Below, in pieces: positions 53,109-61,486 of a DNA stretch of 64,000 bases (position 1 is the first letter of the stretch; every line of letters starts with the position of its first letter). Under the pieces are notes generated by a model, which saw nothing but the letters and a program-made list of their open reading frames with translations, searched no databases and was not told the origin of the DNA. This DNA is from JAKLIX01 sp964605655 (GTDB lineage: Bacteria; Bacteroidota; Bacteroidia; Bacteroidales; CAIXZF01). The stretch is taken from NCBI GenBank assembly GCA_964605655.1, contig CAZSDK010000001.1, forward strand, positions 62,001 to 126,000, written 5' to 3'. A program made the position numbers and the translations under genes.

Positions 53109-54311
53109 TCAATTTCTGATCACTTTCAGGTACTCCGAATAAACCCGGCTTTTAACCTCAAGAAGATAAACACCTTTGGGTAATCCCCCCATATTCAGCA
53201 AGACGGGTTGTGGCTGAGGGTCGATCTCCTGATGGAGCACTTTTTTACCGTCGGTACTGTACGCCACAACAGTTACTCTTTCTGAGAAGTTGGCCAGGTC
53301 AAGGTAGAGCTCCTCATTGTAAGGATTCGGATAGGCATGGAAAAGTTGAAATCCCCTGTCCTGGATCCCAACCCCGGTCTGGTATAGGTACACGGCATTG
53401 TTCATGACCATCCAGTCATCGTAATCGTTGTAAACATGAACATTATACCACCCTTCGGGCACGCTGAAGAAGGGACCTGATAACAGCAGGACCGTATCGT
53501 TGACCGCTGTGATCATGTTAAAATTTCCGAAAGAACTGCCATTCTCGACATAGGCAGCAGTCTGGGAAGCCGACATGAAATGCGTATTGCTTCCAAGCAC
53601 CATCAGTGTACCTGAAACACCTAATTGCAGAGTATCCGGGTTGACCGTATAGATCATGGGCGGATTAGAAGCAGGCAAGAGGGTAAAACTGGCCGGAAGG
53701 GTCAGATTATTGTCGATAGGGTTATATGTATTGACATTGTATAACCCGAGAGGGTTGGAGTAATGGAAGAAGAACTCCGCCTCCATTTCCACGTTACTGA
53801 TCACAGATGTGCTGATGGGAGCTATGGTCGCCGAACCCTGGTTGAACCAGACGGTATAGGATGCCTGCTGGAAGTGGGTGTTCTGTCCGCTGACCGTCAC
53901 GGTAAGGGTCTGTCCCTTCATGGCAGAATTGGGGTTCACGCTGATAAGCTGGGGAGGGTTGGCACCGGTCATGAGGAAAAAACTGCTGGGAGAAGAAAGC
54001 ATGCCGTCGACCTGGTCATAAACATAGGTAGTGTACCAACCAGTCGGGTGAGAATAAGTAAAGGTGAACTGTCCCTGAACCTGGGTAGCGCTGTTCACCG
54101 TGGTGGAACTGGGATAAATGATGGTAGAGCTTCCCTGGGCGAAAAAAATGCTGGTCTGGGTGCCCTGGTTGAAATGGGTGTTTTGTCCGGAAATGGTCAC
54201 CTGAAAGGTCTGACCCTGGTTACCCACGCCGGGACTGACGTTGACAATGGTCTGGCCTGTCATGGACAGGCTTGTCAATATCAATAACAGGAGTATATTA
54301 ATTCTTCTCAT
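53109..54311 (-). CDS. Secreted TIG-like repeat protein with T9SS type A sorting domain
   Basis: A 400-residue exported protein: signal peptide MRRINILLLLILTSLSMTGQ, then three tandem immunoglobulin-like/TIG-like modules of about 95 residues, each with a V-x-V-[ST]-x-x-x-[GN]QNTHF-type strand (QVTISGQNTHFNQG, TVTVSGQNTHFQQA, LMVLGSNTHFMSAS), and a C-terminal sorting domain (AYPNPYNEELYLDLANFS, ending YLLEVKSRVYSEYLKVIRN). Probably a surface adhesin or structural protein. The start is the ATG at 54311, which sits just after a promoter inside the preceding gene; the ORF extension to 54530 is that gene in another frame. Confidence 0.85.
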   Translation of the reverse strand: MRRINILLLLILTSLSMTGQTIVNVSPGVGNQGQTFQVTISGQNTHFNQGTQTSIFFAQGSSTIIYPSSTTVNSATQVQGQFTFTYSHPTGWYTTYVYDQVDGMLSSPSSFFLMTGANPPQLISVNPNSAMKGQTLTVTVSGQNTHFQQASYTVWFNQGSATIAPISTSVISNVEMEAEFFFHYSNPLGLYNVNTYNPIDNNLTLPASFTLLPASNPPMIYTVNPDTLQLGVSGTLMVLGSNTHFMSASQTAAYVENGSSFGNFNMITAVNDTVLLLSGPFFSVPEGWYNVHVYNDYDDWMVMNNAVYLYQTGVGIQDRGFQLFHAYPNPYNEELYLDLANFSERVTVVAYSTDGKKVLHQEIDPQPQPVLLNMGGLPKGVYLLEVKSRVYSEYLKVIRN

Positions 54312-56370
54312 AAAACAAAGATACATCATTTCGATATTGCATGGCAAGTTTTTTCTCACCGTGTTGTTCCAGGTCCCAAACGGCATCGAGTAACAATTGA
54401 TGCATGAAAGTTCTTTTTTCCTTGATCGACTTGGTATGTATGTCAACCAGCCACTTATCATCTTTAAGAATCGTCTCGAGACAAGGGGTGAGTTCAGGCA
54501 TCCTGAAACCCGGGATTTTAGGAAGGGCATAACCCCTCAGGATCACCCTGAGATAGGGGTGGTAATTTTCCAGGGTACAGGAAGTGTCTACAGAATGGAT
54601 GGCCTGATAGGCCCCTTCCAGGTCTCTGGTGTTGTAACATACGGAAGCCAGATTGATCCAGGCATCATTAAAGCCCGGAGAGACGGATACCGCCTGTTTG
54701 TAATACCGTTCGGCAGCCATGGTATCGCCTTTCAACACGAGGCAGGTGGCCAGGTTGTTCAGGACATGCTGATGCCAGGGAGCCAATTCCCTGGCCCTTG
54801 AAAATTCTTTCAGAGCCGCATCGATATTTCCCATATTGTACTGGGCCATGCCCTGGTACCATGCCAGCGGAGTAGACATAGGATCAAAACGATAGAATGA
54901 GTTTTCAGCCTTCTTCAGGTCGGTAAAGGAAGCTTCCCACTCTCCACGGCCTCTTTCCTCAAAGCCTTTTCTGGTAAAGACCTCTGACCTGTATCGGATA
55001 AACCCGATCCAGACGGCAAATAATAATCCTACGGTAAGTAATATTCCGGTGATCCATCGATAACTCTTTGCTACAAAAAAGGGATCTCCTTCAGAGGAGG
55101 CATTCAGGAGGATAGCTAACGCCATGGCAAGCAGGATATTATGTTCGATCCTTTCCCTGGGGAAAGCAAAAAATGACAGGATGAGATAAATCGTGAGGAC
55201 CATGAGCCCGGTGGCCAGGGCTGCTATCTTGTTGGGCTCTTTCGATTTTATTAAATTCCTGATCGATAGGTACAAAATATAGGCCATGCAACTTAAAAAG
55301 CAGAGAAGGGCAAAGAGTCCCTGTTCTGTCAGGATCCACAGGTAATCGTTATGCGGCCTTTGATAGAAGGTGACGTCATCAGCCGACTTGAGCCCTTTAT
55401 TACCATATTTTAAAATATTGATCTTCCAGGTCCCAAGCCCTTTCCCCCATAAAGGATCTTCCTTCGACATCTCAACAGACTTCTTCCACAACAACATCCT
55501 GTCATGAGCAGATCCGTATGTAGGATGGGTCAGGCTGTGGACCTGCTTTCCCAACAGTCCTTCTGACCCTTGTGTCTTTATGAAGACAAGGGCAGCAGCG
55601 AGGATAATACCAGTCATCAACAACACGGTCAGGGCCTTCCGAAGGGAACCCCTTTTAGGAAATACCTTTCTATAAAACAGGAGGATCCCTGCCAGAGCTG
55701 TAAAACCAGCCAGGAACAGTGCTACCCAGGCTGAACGGGATAAACTGACCACCACCAGGAACAGGACCATGAGTAAGGCTGCAACAGCAATGTTTCTCCA
55801 GTATTTTTCCCCCTTGATGACTGCGGCAGCAAGAAAGGGTATCAACAGGCACAGCACCTCCGCATACACATTTTTGTTGGCATAGCTGCCTTTCAGCAGA
55901 TAGGTGGTTTCATGGCTCATTCCGGCAGGCACTACCAGGGCGAAAAACTGAATAAAACCCCAGATCCCGCTTATCAGAGCCAGTATAACAGCGCCGTGCA
56001 GTACCTCCCTGAGATATTCGGGATACCTTTTGAAAAGTCTGTTAAAAAAGTAGACCGCTGCTCCCAGGTTCAATATCATCATCCACTGGTAAATACCATC
56101 GGCCGGATTTACCCATGACAGGACCAGGCTCACTCCCGACAGGAGGAAATAAGCTGAATATAGGACAAGCCAGTTCCTTGTTCCCCTGTCAAGAGCATCC
56201 CTTTCCGTCCTTCTCCACGAAGGAAGAAATACAACACTAAGGATCAGCAGATAAGCAGAGAGAAGTAAAAACCTGACCGGCAGGGCTGGATCCAGGGTCG
56301 CCGGACTAATTACCAGAGGCAGGACGACCAGAGTTGTCCAGGCAAGTAACCGGAAAGTCCAGGTTTTCAT
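54298..56370 (-). CDS. O-antigen ligase/polymerase family protein with TPR tail
   Basis: A 690-residue protein. The N-terminal about 440 residues hold a dozen membrane helices with the Wzy_C/WaaL-type periplasmic loop (GKGLGTWKINILKYGNK and RPHNDYLWILTEQGLFALL, near residue 342). The C-terminal part is soluble and contains TPR-like repeats (EFSRARELAPWHQHVLNNLA, AERYYKQAVSVSPGFNDAWI). Such proteins polymerise or ligate lipid-linked glycans, or glycosylate proteins. It is the last gene of an operon with manC and an S46 peptidase, supporting a role in surface glycan assembly. Overlaps the start of the next gene by 14 nt. Confidence 0.87.
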   Translation of the reverse strand: MKTWTFRLLAWTTLVVLPLVISPATLDPALPVRFLLLSAYLLILSVVFLPSWRRTERDALDRGTRNWLVLYSAYFLLSGVSLVLSWVNPADGIYQWMMILNLGAAVYFFNRLFKRYPEYLREVLHGAVILALISGIWGFIQFFALVVPAGMSHETTYLLKGSYANKNVYAEVLCLLIPFLAAAVIKGEKYWRNIAVAALLMVLFLVVVSLSRSAWVALFLAGFTALAGILLFYRKVFPKRGSLRKALTVLLMTGIILAAALVFIKTQGSEGLLGKQVHSLTHPTYGSAHDRMLLWKKSVEMSKEDPLWGKGLGTWKINILKYGNKGLKSADDVTFYQRPHNDYLWILTEQGLFALLCFLSCMAYILYLSIRNLIKSKEPNKIAALATGLMVLTIYLILSFFAFPRERIEHNILLAMALAILLNASSEGDPFFVAKSYRWITGILLTVGLLFAVWIGFIRYRSEVFTRKGFEERGRGEWEASFTDLKKAENSFYRFDPMSTPLAWYQGMAQYNMGNIDAALKEFSRARELAPWHQHVLNNLATCLVLKGDTMAAERYYKQAVSVSPGFNDAWINLASVCYNTRDLEGAYQAIHSVDTSCTLENYHPYLRVILRGYALPKIPGFRMPELTPCLETILKDDKWLVDIHTKSIKEKRTFMHQLLLDAVWDLEQHGEKKLAMQYRNDVSLFYEKN
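54316..54347 (-). promoter_or_regulatory. Promoter embedded in the end of the O-antigen ligase gene
   Basis: On the minus strand TTG (54347-54345), a 21-nt spacer and TATCTTTG (54323-54316). The T9SS gene starts at 54311, 4 nt later, so its mRNA should be leaderless. The whole promoter lies within the coding sequence that ends at 54298. Confidence 0.7.
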
Positions 56371-56378
56371 TGAAGTAT

Positions 56379-58535
56379 CTAATTAATCTTCAGCTCTTTA
56401 ATTAGGTTTTTCGCACCTGCAAACTTATCAATGATAAACAAAACATACCTGACATCCACCACAATGGTCCTCTGGAGTTCCTTTTCATAGGCTATGTCGC
56501 CACTCATGGCTTCCCAGTTACCATCAAAAGCAAGCCCGATGAGCTCCCCGTTGGCATTCAGCACCGGGCTGCCTGAATTCCCGCCGGTAATATCATTGGT
56601 GGTGGTAAAACAGGTGACTAGTTCCCCATTGGTTCCATAAGGACCGAAATCTTTATCGTTGTATAACTGTTTCAGCTTCTCATGGACCACAAACTCATCT
56701 ACCCTGGGATCTTCTTTCTCCATGATACCCTTCAGGGTAGTTTTAAAGTCATAATGAACGGCGTCAGCAGGAAAATAATCGAGTACCTGGCCGTAGCTGA
56801 GCCTCATGGTGGAGTTGGCATCAGGGTAAAAAACCTTATCAGGCTGCATTTCCCTGAGTCCGGCGATGAACAGCCTGTTGCCCCTGGTCAGCCTGGTCTG
56901 GGCCGTGGTGAGTCGGTCATTGAAACCATAAAAATTCTGGTAAAAAGAGACCATGCACTGGTAAACAGGGTCCTTGGCCAGGGTCTTTGACCTGGGAGCC
57001 TCCAGGAACTTTTCGATCTTTCCCTGATCAGCAAAGATGGTCTTCTGAAAAGCAAGTTGGGCGAACTTCTCGTAATCTCCTTTATATTTTTCTTTTATTC
57101 TGATCAGTTCAGCAGGCAGGTCGGCGGCTGGGACTCCTTCAACCACCATTTTCAGGACTGCTGCCAGCAATTTCTGGTCGGTCGGGGCATGATAGTCTTT
57201 GAAGAAAGCAGGCAGTTTTTGCCTGACATTTTCGATCTCCGCTTTGATCTTGGCTTCATCAGGTTTGTCAGCCCGTAAAAGAAGTTCAAGGGTCTCGAAA
57301 TTTTTAGCCATGCCAATGATCTCTGATCCTCTGAGCAGGCCTTCCGTGTAGTAAACCCTGGTCTTGGCTATCTTCCCGATATCATCATAAGCCGCGGCAA
57401 TCTCTCCCAATGTGCTGCCATATTTCTCCTTCCTGTCGGGAGATCCGGCAACCCATTGACTAAACCTGGCTTCGAGCTCTTTTTTCGACTCATACACCTT
57501 CAGTTGTTTCAGTCCTTTGGTCTGCCCGATGTAATACTTCCAGTAATTGGAGATGCCGGCATATTTGGAGGCATATTTGATACGAACAGCATCGCTGGCA
57601 TCCATGTCTTCTTTCATGATCCCCAGGCGTTTGTCCCGCAATGCGACGATGGTCGGGTTGGTTTCCTCAATCGCCAGTTTCACTCCGTAGGAAGTAAGAA
57701 AACGATCGGTACTGCCCGGGTAGCCCATCACCATGGCAAAATCATTTTTGTTGACTCCTTTGATGGAGACCGGCAGAAAATGTTTGGGTTTCAGAGGGAT
57801 GTTCTTATCGGAATAAGGTGCCGGTTTCCCGTCCGGACCCGAATAAACCCTGAAAATGGAAAAATCGCCTGTGTGCCTGGGCCACATCCAGTTATCCGTA
57901 TCGCCTCCAAATTTCCCGATAGATGACGGGGGCGCCCCAACCAGCCTCACGTCGGGGTAAACCTCATAGAGGAACAAGTAATATTCATTACCCTGAAAGA
58001 AGCTCCTTACCGCTGCTTCATAATAGGTTACTCCATTCTTTGCCTCTTTTTCAAGCTTCCTGGATATCTCCTCCACCTTTTTCGCCCTTTCTTTCTCATC
58101 CATTCCGGCCTTAAGCTCGGCCAGCACCCTGGAGGTCACGTCTTCCATACGGACAAGAAACCTGGCCGTAAGGTTCTCGTTGGGAAGTTCCTCAGCCAGG
58201 GTCATGGCCCAGAATCCATTGGTCAGATAATCATGTTCCACGGTACTGTGTGCCTGGATCTTGCCATAGCCGCAATGGTGGTTGGTGAAGATGAGCCCCT
58301 GGTCGGAAACGATCTCCCCGGTGCAACCCCTGCCAAACTGTATGATGGCATCTTTCAGACTGGAATGATTGATGCTGTATATCTCCTCAGCGGTCAACCT
58401 CAGTCCCATCTTCTGCATGTCCACATAGTTCAACCTGTCGATGAACATGGGCAGCCACATGCCTTCATCGGCACGTACTCCATTTACAACAAACAGGATA
58501 CATCCAATGATAAGGAGTAAGAATCTTTTCTTCAT
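56379..58535 (-). CDS. S46 family dipeptidyl-peptidase (DPP7/DPP11 type)
   Basis: A 718-residue exported serine exopeptidase that removes N-terminal dipeptides in the periplasm of proteolytic Bacteroidota. Signal peptide (MKKRFLLLIIGCILFVVNGV), then DEGMWLP. The catalytic His lies in IFTNHHCGYGKIQ (His86/87) and the catalytic Ser is Ser654 in DITGGNSGSPVLN. Eighteen residues after the Ser is Gly672 (in GLAFDGNWE). That position is Gly in DPP7 and Arg in DPP11, so DPP7-like broad or hydrophobic P1 preference is inferred. Eight nt separate it from the O-antigen gene and 30 nt from manC. Confidence 0.93.
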   Translation of the reverse strand: MKKRFLLLIIGCILFVVNGVRADEGMWLPMFIDRLNYVDMQKMGLRLTAEEIYSINHSSLKDAIIQFGRGCTGEIVSDQGLIFTNHHCGYGKIQAHSTVEHDYLTNGFWAMTLAEELPNENLTARFLVRMEDVTSRVLAELKAGMDEKERAKKVEEISRKLEKEAKNGVTYYEAAVRSFFQGNEYYLFLYEVYPDVRLVGAPPSSIGKFGGDTDNWMWPRHTGDFSIFRVYSGPDGKPAPYSDKNIPLKPKHFLPVSIKGVNKNDFAMVMGYPGSTDRFLTSYGVKLAIEETNPTIVALRDKRLGIMKEDMDASDAVRIKYASKYAGISNYWKYYIGQTKGLKQLKVYESKKELEARFSQWVAGSPDRKEKYGSTLGEIAAAYDDIGKIAKTRVYYTEGLLRGSEIIGMAKNFETLELLLRADKPDEAKIKAEIENVRQKLPAFFKDYHAPTDQKLLAAVLKMVVEGVPAADLPAELIRIKEKYKGDYEKFAQLAFQKTIFADQGKIEKFLEAPRSKTLAKDPVYQCMVSFYQNFYGFNDRLTTAQTRLTRGNRLFIAGLREMQPDKVFYPDANSTMRLSYGQVLDYFPADAVHYDFKTTLKGIMEKEDPRVDEFVVHEKLKQLYNDKDFGPYGTNGELVTCFTTTNDITGGNSGSPVLNANGELIGLAFDGNWEAMSGDIAYEKELQRTIVVDVRYVLFIIDKFAGAKNLIKELKIN

Positions 58536-58565
58536 AATAAATTCAATAAGGGTTCCTGTAGAATA

Positions 58566-59654
58566 TCAGACGAATTTCTCGCCTTTCTCCATAGTAACAT
58601 CATTAACAAACTGGCGAATCTGTTGTTCTTCTGATTTACGGCATACCAGCAAAATCTGGTCATCCTCCACCACGATAAAGTCGTTCAGTCCCTGGAGCAC
58701 CACCAGTTTCTCTTTCGGCATGTTCACGATGCAATTGTTGGATTCGTACAACATCACATTTTTCCCGACGACTGCATTTCCGTGCTCATCCTTGGAATGT
58801 ATCTCATATAAAGATCCCCAGGTACCCAGGTCCGACCATCCGAAGTCGGAACACAATACAAATACATTATCCGCTTTTTCCATCACCCCATAGTCGATGG
58901 AAATGCTTCTGCACTGGGTGTAGACCTGGTGGATGGCATCTCTTTCCCCGGAGGTAAAAAACTGAGGGCGTATTTCTTCAAAATAAAAGTTGATCTCCGG
59001 CAGCCAGGTTCTTAAGGCCTTGACGATGCTGTTCACCGACCAGACGAAAATCCCTGAATTCCAAAGGAAGTCACCACTGGCCAGAAAAGACATGGCCAGT
59101 TCCAGGGCAGGTTTCTCTGTAAAGGTTTTCACCTTTTTTAACCGGTGATCCTGCTCCCAGGGGAGACCTTCTTCATATTGAATATAGCCATAACCAGTGT
59201 CAGGCCTGTTGGGTTTTATCCCCAGTGTGACAAGCCATTCGTTCATGGAAGCACTCTTCAAGGCCGACTGTATGATCTCCGTAAACAGATCTTCATTAAA
59301 AATGATATGATCGGAAGGTGCTACCACTACCGTTGCCTCTGGGTTCAGTTTTGCGATCTTGTGACAGGCATAGGCAATACAGGGAGCTGTATTTCTGCGG
59401 TAAGGTTCGGAAAGGATCTGATCCTCCTTAATGCCGGGTATCTGCTTTATTATCAGGTCCTTGTATATATTATTGGTGACGATGTAAATATTCTCCTGAG
59501 GGCAAATTTTTAAAAACCGCCGGAAGGTCTGTTGAATAAGCGTCTCTCCTGTTCCAAGGATATCGATGAACTGTTTGGGATGGGATATCCTGCTCATGGG
59601 CCAGAACCTGGTTCCGACGCCTCCTGCCATGATCACACAAAATACATTCGACAT
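58566..59654 (-). CDS. manC: Mannose-1-phosphate guanylyltransferase
   Basis: A 362-residue nucleotidyltransferase making GDP-mannose, the precursor of many surface sugars. The N terminus has the signature IMAGGVGTRFWPMSRISHPKQF (first turn of the Rossmann-like GT-A fold), followed by PSDHIIF, GYGYIQ, FTEKP (x-E-K-P motif) and NSGIFVWSV. It has only the transferase domain, with no C-terminal phosphomannose isomerase. It heads the operon with the S46 peptidase and O-antigen ligase. Confidence 0.95.
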   Translation of the reverse strand: MSNVFCVIMAGGVGTRFWPMSRISHPKQFIDILGTGETLIQQTFRRFLKICPQENIYIVTNNIYKDLIIKQIPGIKEDQILSEPYRRNTAPCIAYACHKIAKLNPEATVVVAPSDHIIFNEDLFTEIIQSALKSASMNEWLVTLGIKPNRPDTGYGYIQYEEGLPWEQDHRLKKVKTFTEKPALELAMSFLASGDFLWNSGIFVWSVNSIVKALRTWLPEINFYFEEIRPQFFTSGERDAIHQVYTQCRSISIDYGVMEKADNVFVLCSDFGWSDLGTWGSLYEIHSKDEHGNAVVGKNVMLYESNNCIVNMPKEKLVVLQGLNDFIVVEDDQILLVCRKSEEQQIRQFVNDVTMEKGEKFV

Positions 59655-59676
59655 AATTCTGGAAGAATTGATGATG

Positions 59677-59707
59677 CAAACCTAAAGGAAATATCTGAGT
59701 TTAACAA
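59677..59707 (-). promoter_or_regulatory. Promoter of the manC operon
   Basis: On the minus strand TTG (59707-59705), a 20-nt spacer and TAGGTTTG (59684-59677), a full consensus match; manC starts 22 nt further at 59654. Confidence 0.7.
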
Positions 59708-59718
59708 TATAAATTGAA

Positions 59719-59810
59719 CAAGGGGCTCCATCCCCGTGAAGAGGGGGCTTTTCAAGAACATACCAACGAGGGACTCCATCCTCGTGAAGAGGATTGAGTC
59801 CCTCGTTGGT
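59719..59810. repeat. Two-copy palindromic (REP-like) repeat
   Basis: A 26-nt core, C-[AG]-AGGG-[GA]-CTCCATCC-[CT]-CGTGAAGAGG, occurs at 59719-59744 and again at 59767-59792 with three transitions. The second copy lies in a long near-perfect hairpin (59762-59810): a 15-bp outer stem ACCAACGAGGGACTC/GAGTCCCTCGTTGGT, one mismatch and a 6-bp inner stem ATCCTC/GAGGAT. The outer arm abuts the SprT stop codon. The first copy lacks most of its right arm. Confidence 0.8.
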
Positions 59811-60448
59811 CAGCTTTCAGGGAAGGTCAGGCGATATTGGTAATGTACCGGGTAGACCTCCATGATGGGACTCACCAGGTAGGTTCTCCGGTTATTCAGA
59901 CACTGGCACCTGAATCTTTTCCTGAGCTGTTCACCCTTTATAAATAACCGGCCATCAGCCAGTTTGAAAAGCGATTTCAGAGGCAGCTCCTCCAGGATCA
60001 CGGTCCCGTTCGGCGGATCATACCTCCTGAGAACCGTATTCAACTCCAGGTCGGAACGGTTGGAATGGCCCCTCTTGTGAAAGAAATCTTTCATCGCATC
60101 AACGATATCAGGGGGGAAAATATCCATTTCTAAAAAGGGGTGCAGCACCTCCTGGTATACCTGCTTCCATTCCTTACCGTGAGGGTCCACCCGGCGCATA
60201 TACTTTTCGTAAACGATGAGATGGGCTACTTCATGGATGAGGGTAAGCAGAAAGGCGTATGGATTCAGGTCATGGTTGAGGGAGATCCGGTGGATGCGGC
60301 CTTTCACCGGAGGACGGTAATCGCCCACTTTGGAGTGCCTTTTCCTGGTAATCCTGAGGTGGAAATTCCAGGTGGTGATCAGGATTTTCACCTGTTCCAG
60401 AGAACCGGGAGGGAGAAACCTTGAAAGTGCTTCGTAATGATCAGCCAT
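59810..60448 (-). CDS. SprT-like zinc metalloprotease domain protein
   Basis: A 212-residue protein with the SprT/WSS1-type zinc site HEVAHLIVYE (HExxH) near residue 95, followed by DPHGKEWKQVY, which supplies the third ligand (His), and a C-terminal basic region with Cys residues (RCQCLNN). SprT-like proteases degrade DNA-protein crosslinks in eukaryotes (SPRTN); in bacteria the role is unclear. The ATG at 60448 overlaps the stop of the upstream lipoprotein gene (ATGGCTGA), implying translational coupling. Confidence 0.88.
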   Translation of the reverse strand: MADHYEALSRFLPPGSLEQVKILITTWNFHLRITRKRHSKVGDYRPPVKGRIHRISLNHDLNPYAFLLTLIHEVAHLIVYEKYMRRVDPHGKEWKQVYQEVLHPFLEMDIFPPDIVDAMKDFFHKRGHSNRSDLELNTVLRRYDPPNGTVILEELPLKSLFKLADGRLFIKGEQLRKRFRCQCLNNRRTYLVSPIMEVYPVHYQYRLTFPES

Positions 60449-60626
60449 TCCAGCGGTAAATATTGACCGGTCCTGATACTGGCCGAATGCTGGTCCATTT
60501 CGGACAATCACATTTCTTTCTGGCCTTTCTGGGCATTGACATGCCAGGACGCCGGGTGGTCTGGCAGGAGCTCAATACCATTCCCGCAAGAAGGAGACAA
60601 CAAACGATGATCATGAATTTCCTCAT
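60441..60626 (-). CDS. Tiny Cys-rich lipoprotein coupled to the SprT-like gene
   Basis: A 61-residue lipoprotein: MRKFMIIVCCLLLAGMVLSS followed by a lipidated Cys (lipobox VLSSC), a basic linker (RRPGMSMPRKARKK), then CDCPKWTSIRP. The CxC-P-K-W motif could bind metal. The start at 60626 is chosen for the signal sequence; the ORF extension to 60671 lies upstream of it. The stop overlaps the SprT start by 8 nt. Function unknown. Confidence 0.72.
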   Translation of the reverse strand: MRKFMIIVCCLLLAGMVLSSCQTTRRPGMSMPRKARKKCDCPKWTSIRPVSGPVNIYRWNG

Positions 60627-60675
60627 ACAGAGTGGCCGGTAGGGCATGATAATGACAGAAACGGCTTGCAAAGTT

Positions 60676-60726
60676 CAAAAATAATCGGCGTTTTCTCCTC
60701 TTTTTCACCGGGAAAATATATTTTCG
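60676..60726. promoter_or_regulatory. Divergent -7 boxes between the lipoprotein and Mla operons
   Basis: On the minus strand TATTTTTG (60683-60676) lies 49 nt before the lipoprotein ATG. On the plus strand TATTTTCG (60719-60726, variant seventh base) lies 19 nt before the mlaE ATG. Neither has a clear -33 element. Confidence 0.4.
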
Positions 60727-60745
60727 CATCAGAAAGGATGCGTTC

Positions 60746-61486
60746 ATGAAATTCCTGACCTACATGGGACAATACCTTCTTCTGATGAAGATGGTATTTT
60801 CCAAACCTGACAAAAAGAGCATTTATAAGAAGCAGGTCATTCTTGAAATGGATCACCTGGGTATCGATTCACTGGGTATCGTAGCCATCATCTCTGTTTT
60901 CATAGGTGCGGTGATCACGATACAGACAGCCTTCAACATCGACAGTCCCATCGTCCCCCTTTATACCGTGGGCTTTGCCACACGTCAGTCCATTATCCTT
61001 GAATTCTCTCCCACCATTATCAGTCTCATCCTGGCAGGAAAAGTGGGTTCAAGGATCGCTTCCGAGATTGGCACCATGAGAGTGACCGAACAGATTGACG
61101 CCCTGGAGATCATGGGCATCAACTCGGCCAGCTACCTTATCATGCCTAAGATCATGGCTTCCATGATCATTAACCCGGTTCTGGTCGTCATTAGTATGTT
61201 CCTGGGGGTCTTTGGTGGTTGGCTTTCAGGAGTCACCACGGGCCTGGTGACCTCCAACGAACTGATCTTCGGTTTTCAGTATGAGTTTGATCCCTACGAT
61301 ATTTTCTATGCCCTTGCAAAGACGGTTGTCTTCGCTTTTCTGATCACCTCCATTTCCGGATATCACGGGTATCAGACCCGGGGTGGAGCCCTGGAAGTGG
61401 GCCAGGCCAGCACCCGCGCCGTAGTCCACAGCAGTATCGCCATTATCTTTTTCAACCTTATCCTGACCCAGCTGCTGCTGATATGA
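60746..61486 (+). CDS. mlaE: MlaE-type lipid ABC transporter permease
   Basis: A 246-residue permease of the MlaE family: a cytoplasmic N-terminal helix (KFLTYMGQYLLLMKMVFSK), then about five membrane helices and the conserved block GTMRVTEQIDALEIMGINSASYLIMPK typical of this family, ending with YQTRGGALEVGQASTRAVVHSS. With MlaF and MlaD-type partners it moves phospholipids between the inner and outer membranes. No MCE-domain (MlaD) gene is in the window. Overlaps the ATPase gene by 4 nt (ATGA). Confidence 0.94.
   Translation: MKFLTYMGQYLLLMKMVFSKPDKKSIYKKQVILEMDHLGIDSLGIVAIISVFIGAVITIQTAFNIDSPIVPLYTVGFATRQSIILEFSPTIISLILAGKVGSRIASEIGTMRVTEQIDALEIMGINSASYLIMPKIMASMIINPVLVVISMFLGVFGGWLSGVTTGLVTSNELIFGFQYEFDPYDIFYALAKTVVFAFLITSISGYHGYQTRGGALEVGQASTRAVVHSSIAIIFFNLILTQLLLI

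Noticed and set aside
53763..54287. 174-codon plus-strand frame opposite the TIG-repeat T9SS gene
   Set aside because: Low-complexity shadow that mirrors the tandem repeats of the real gene.
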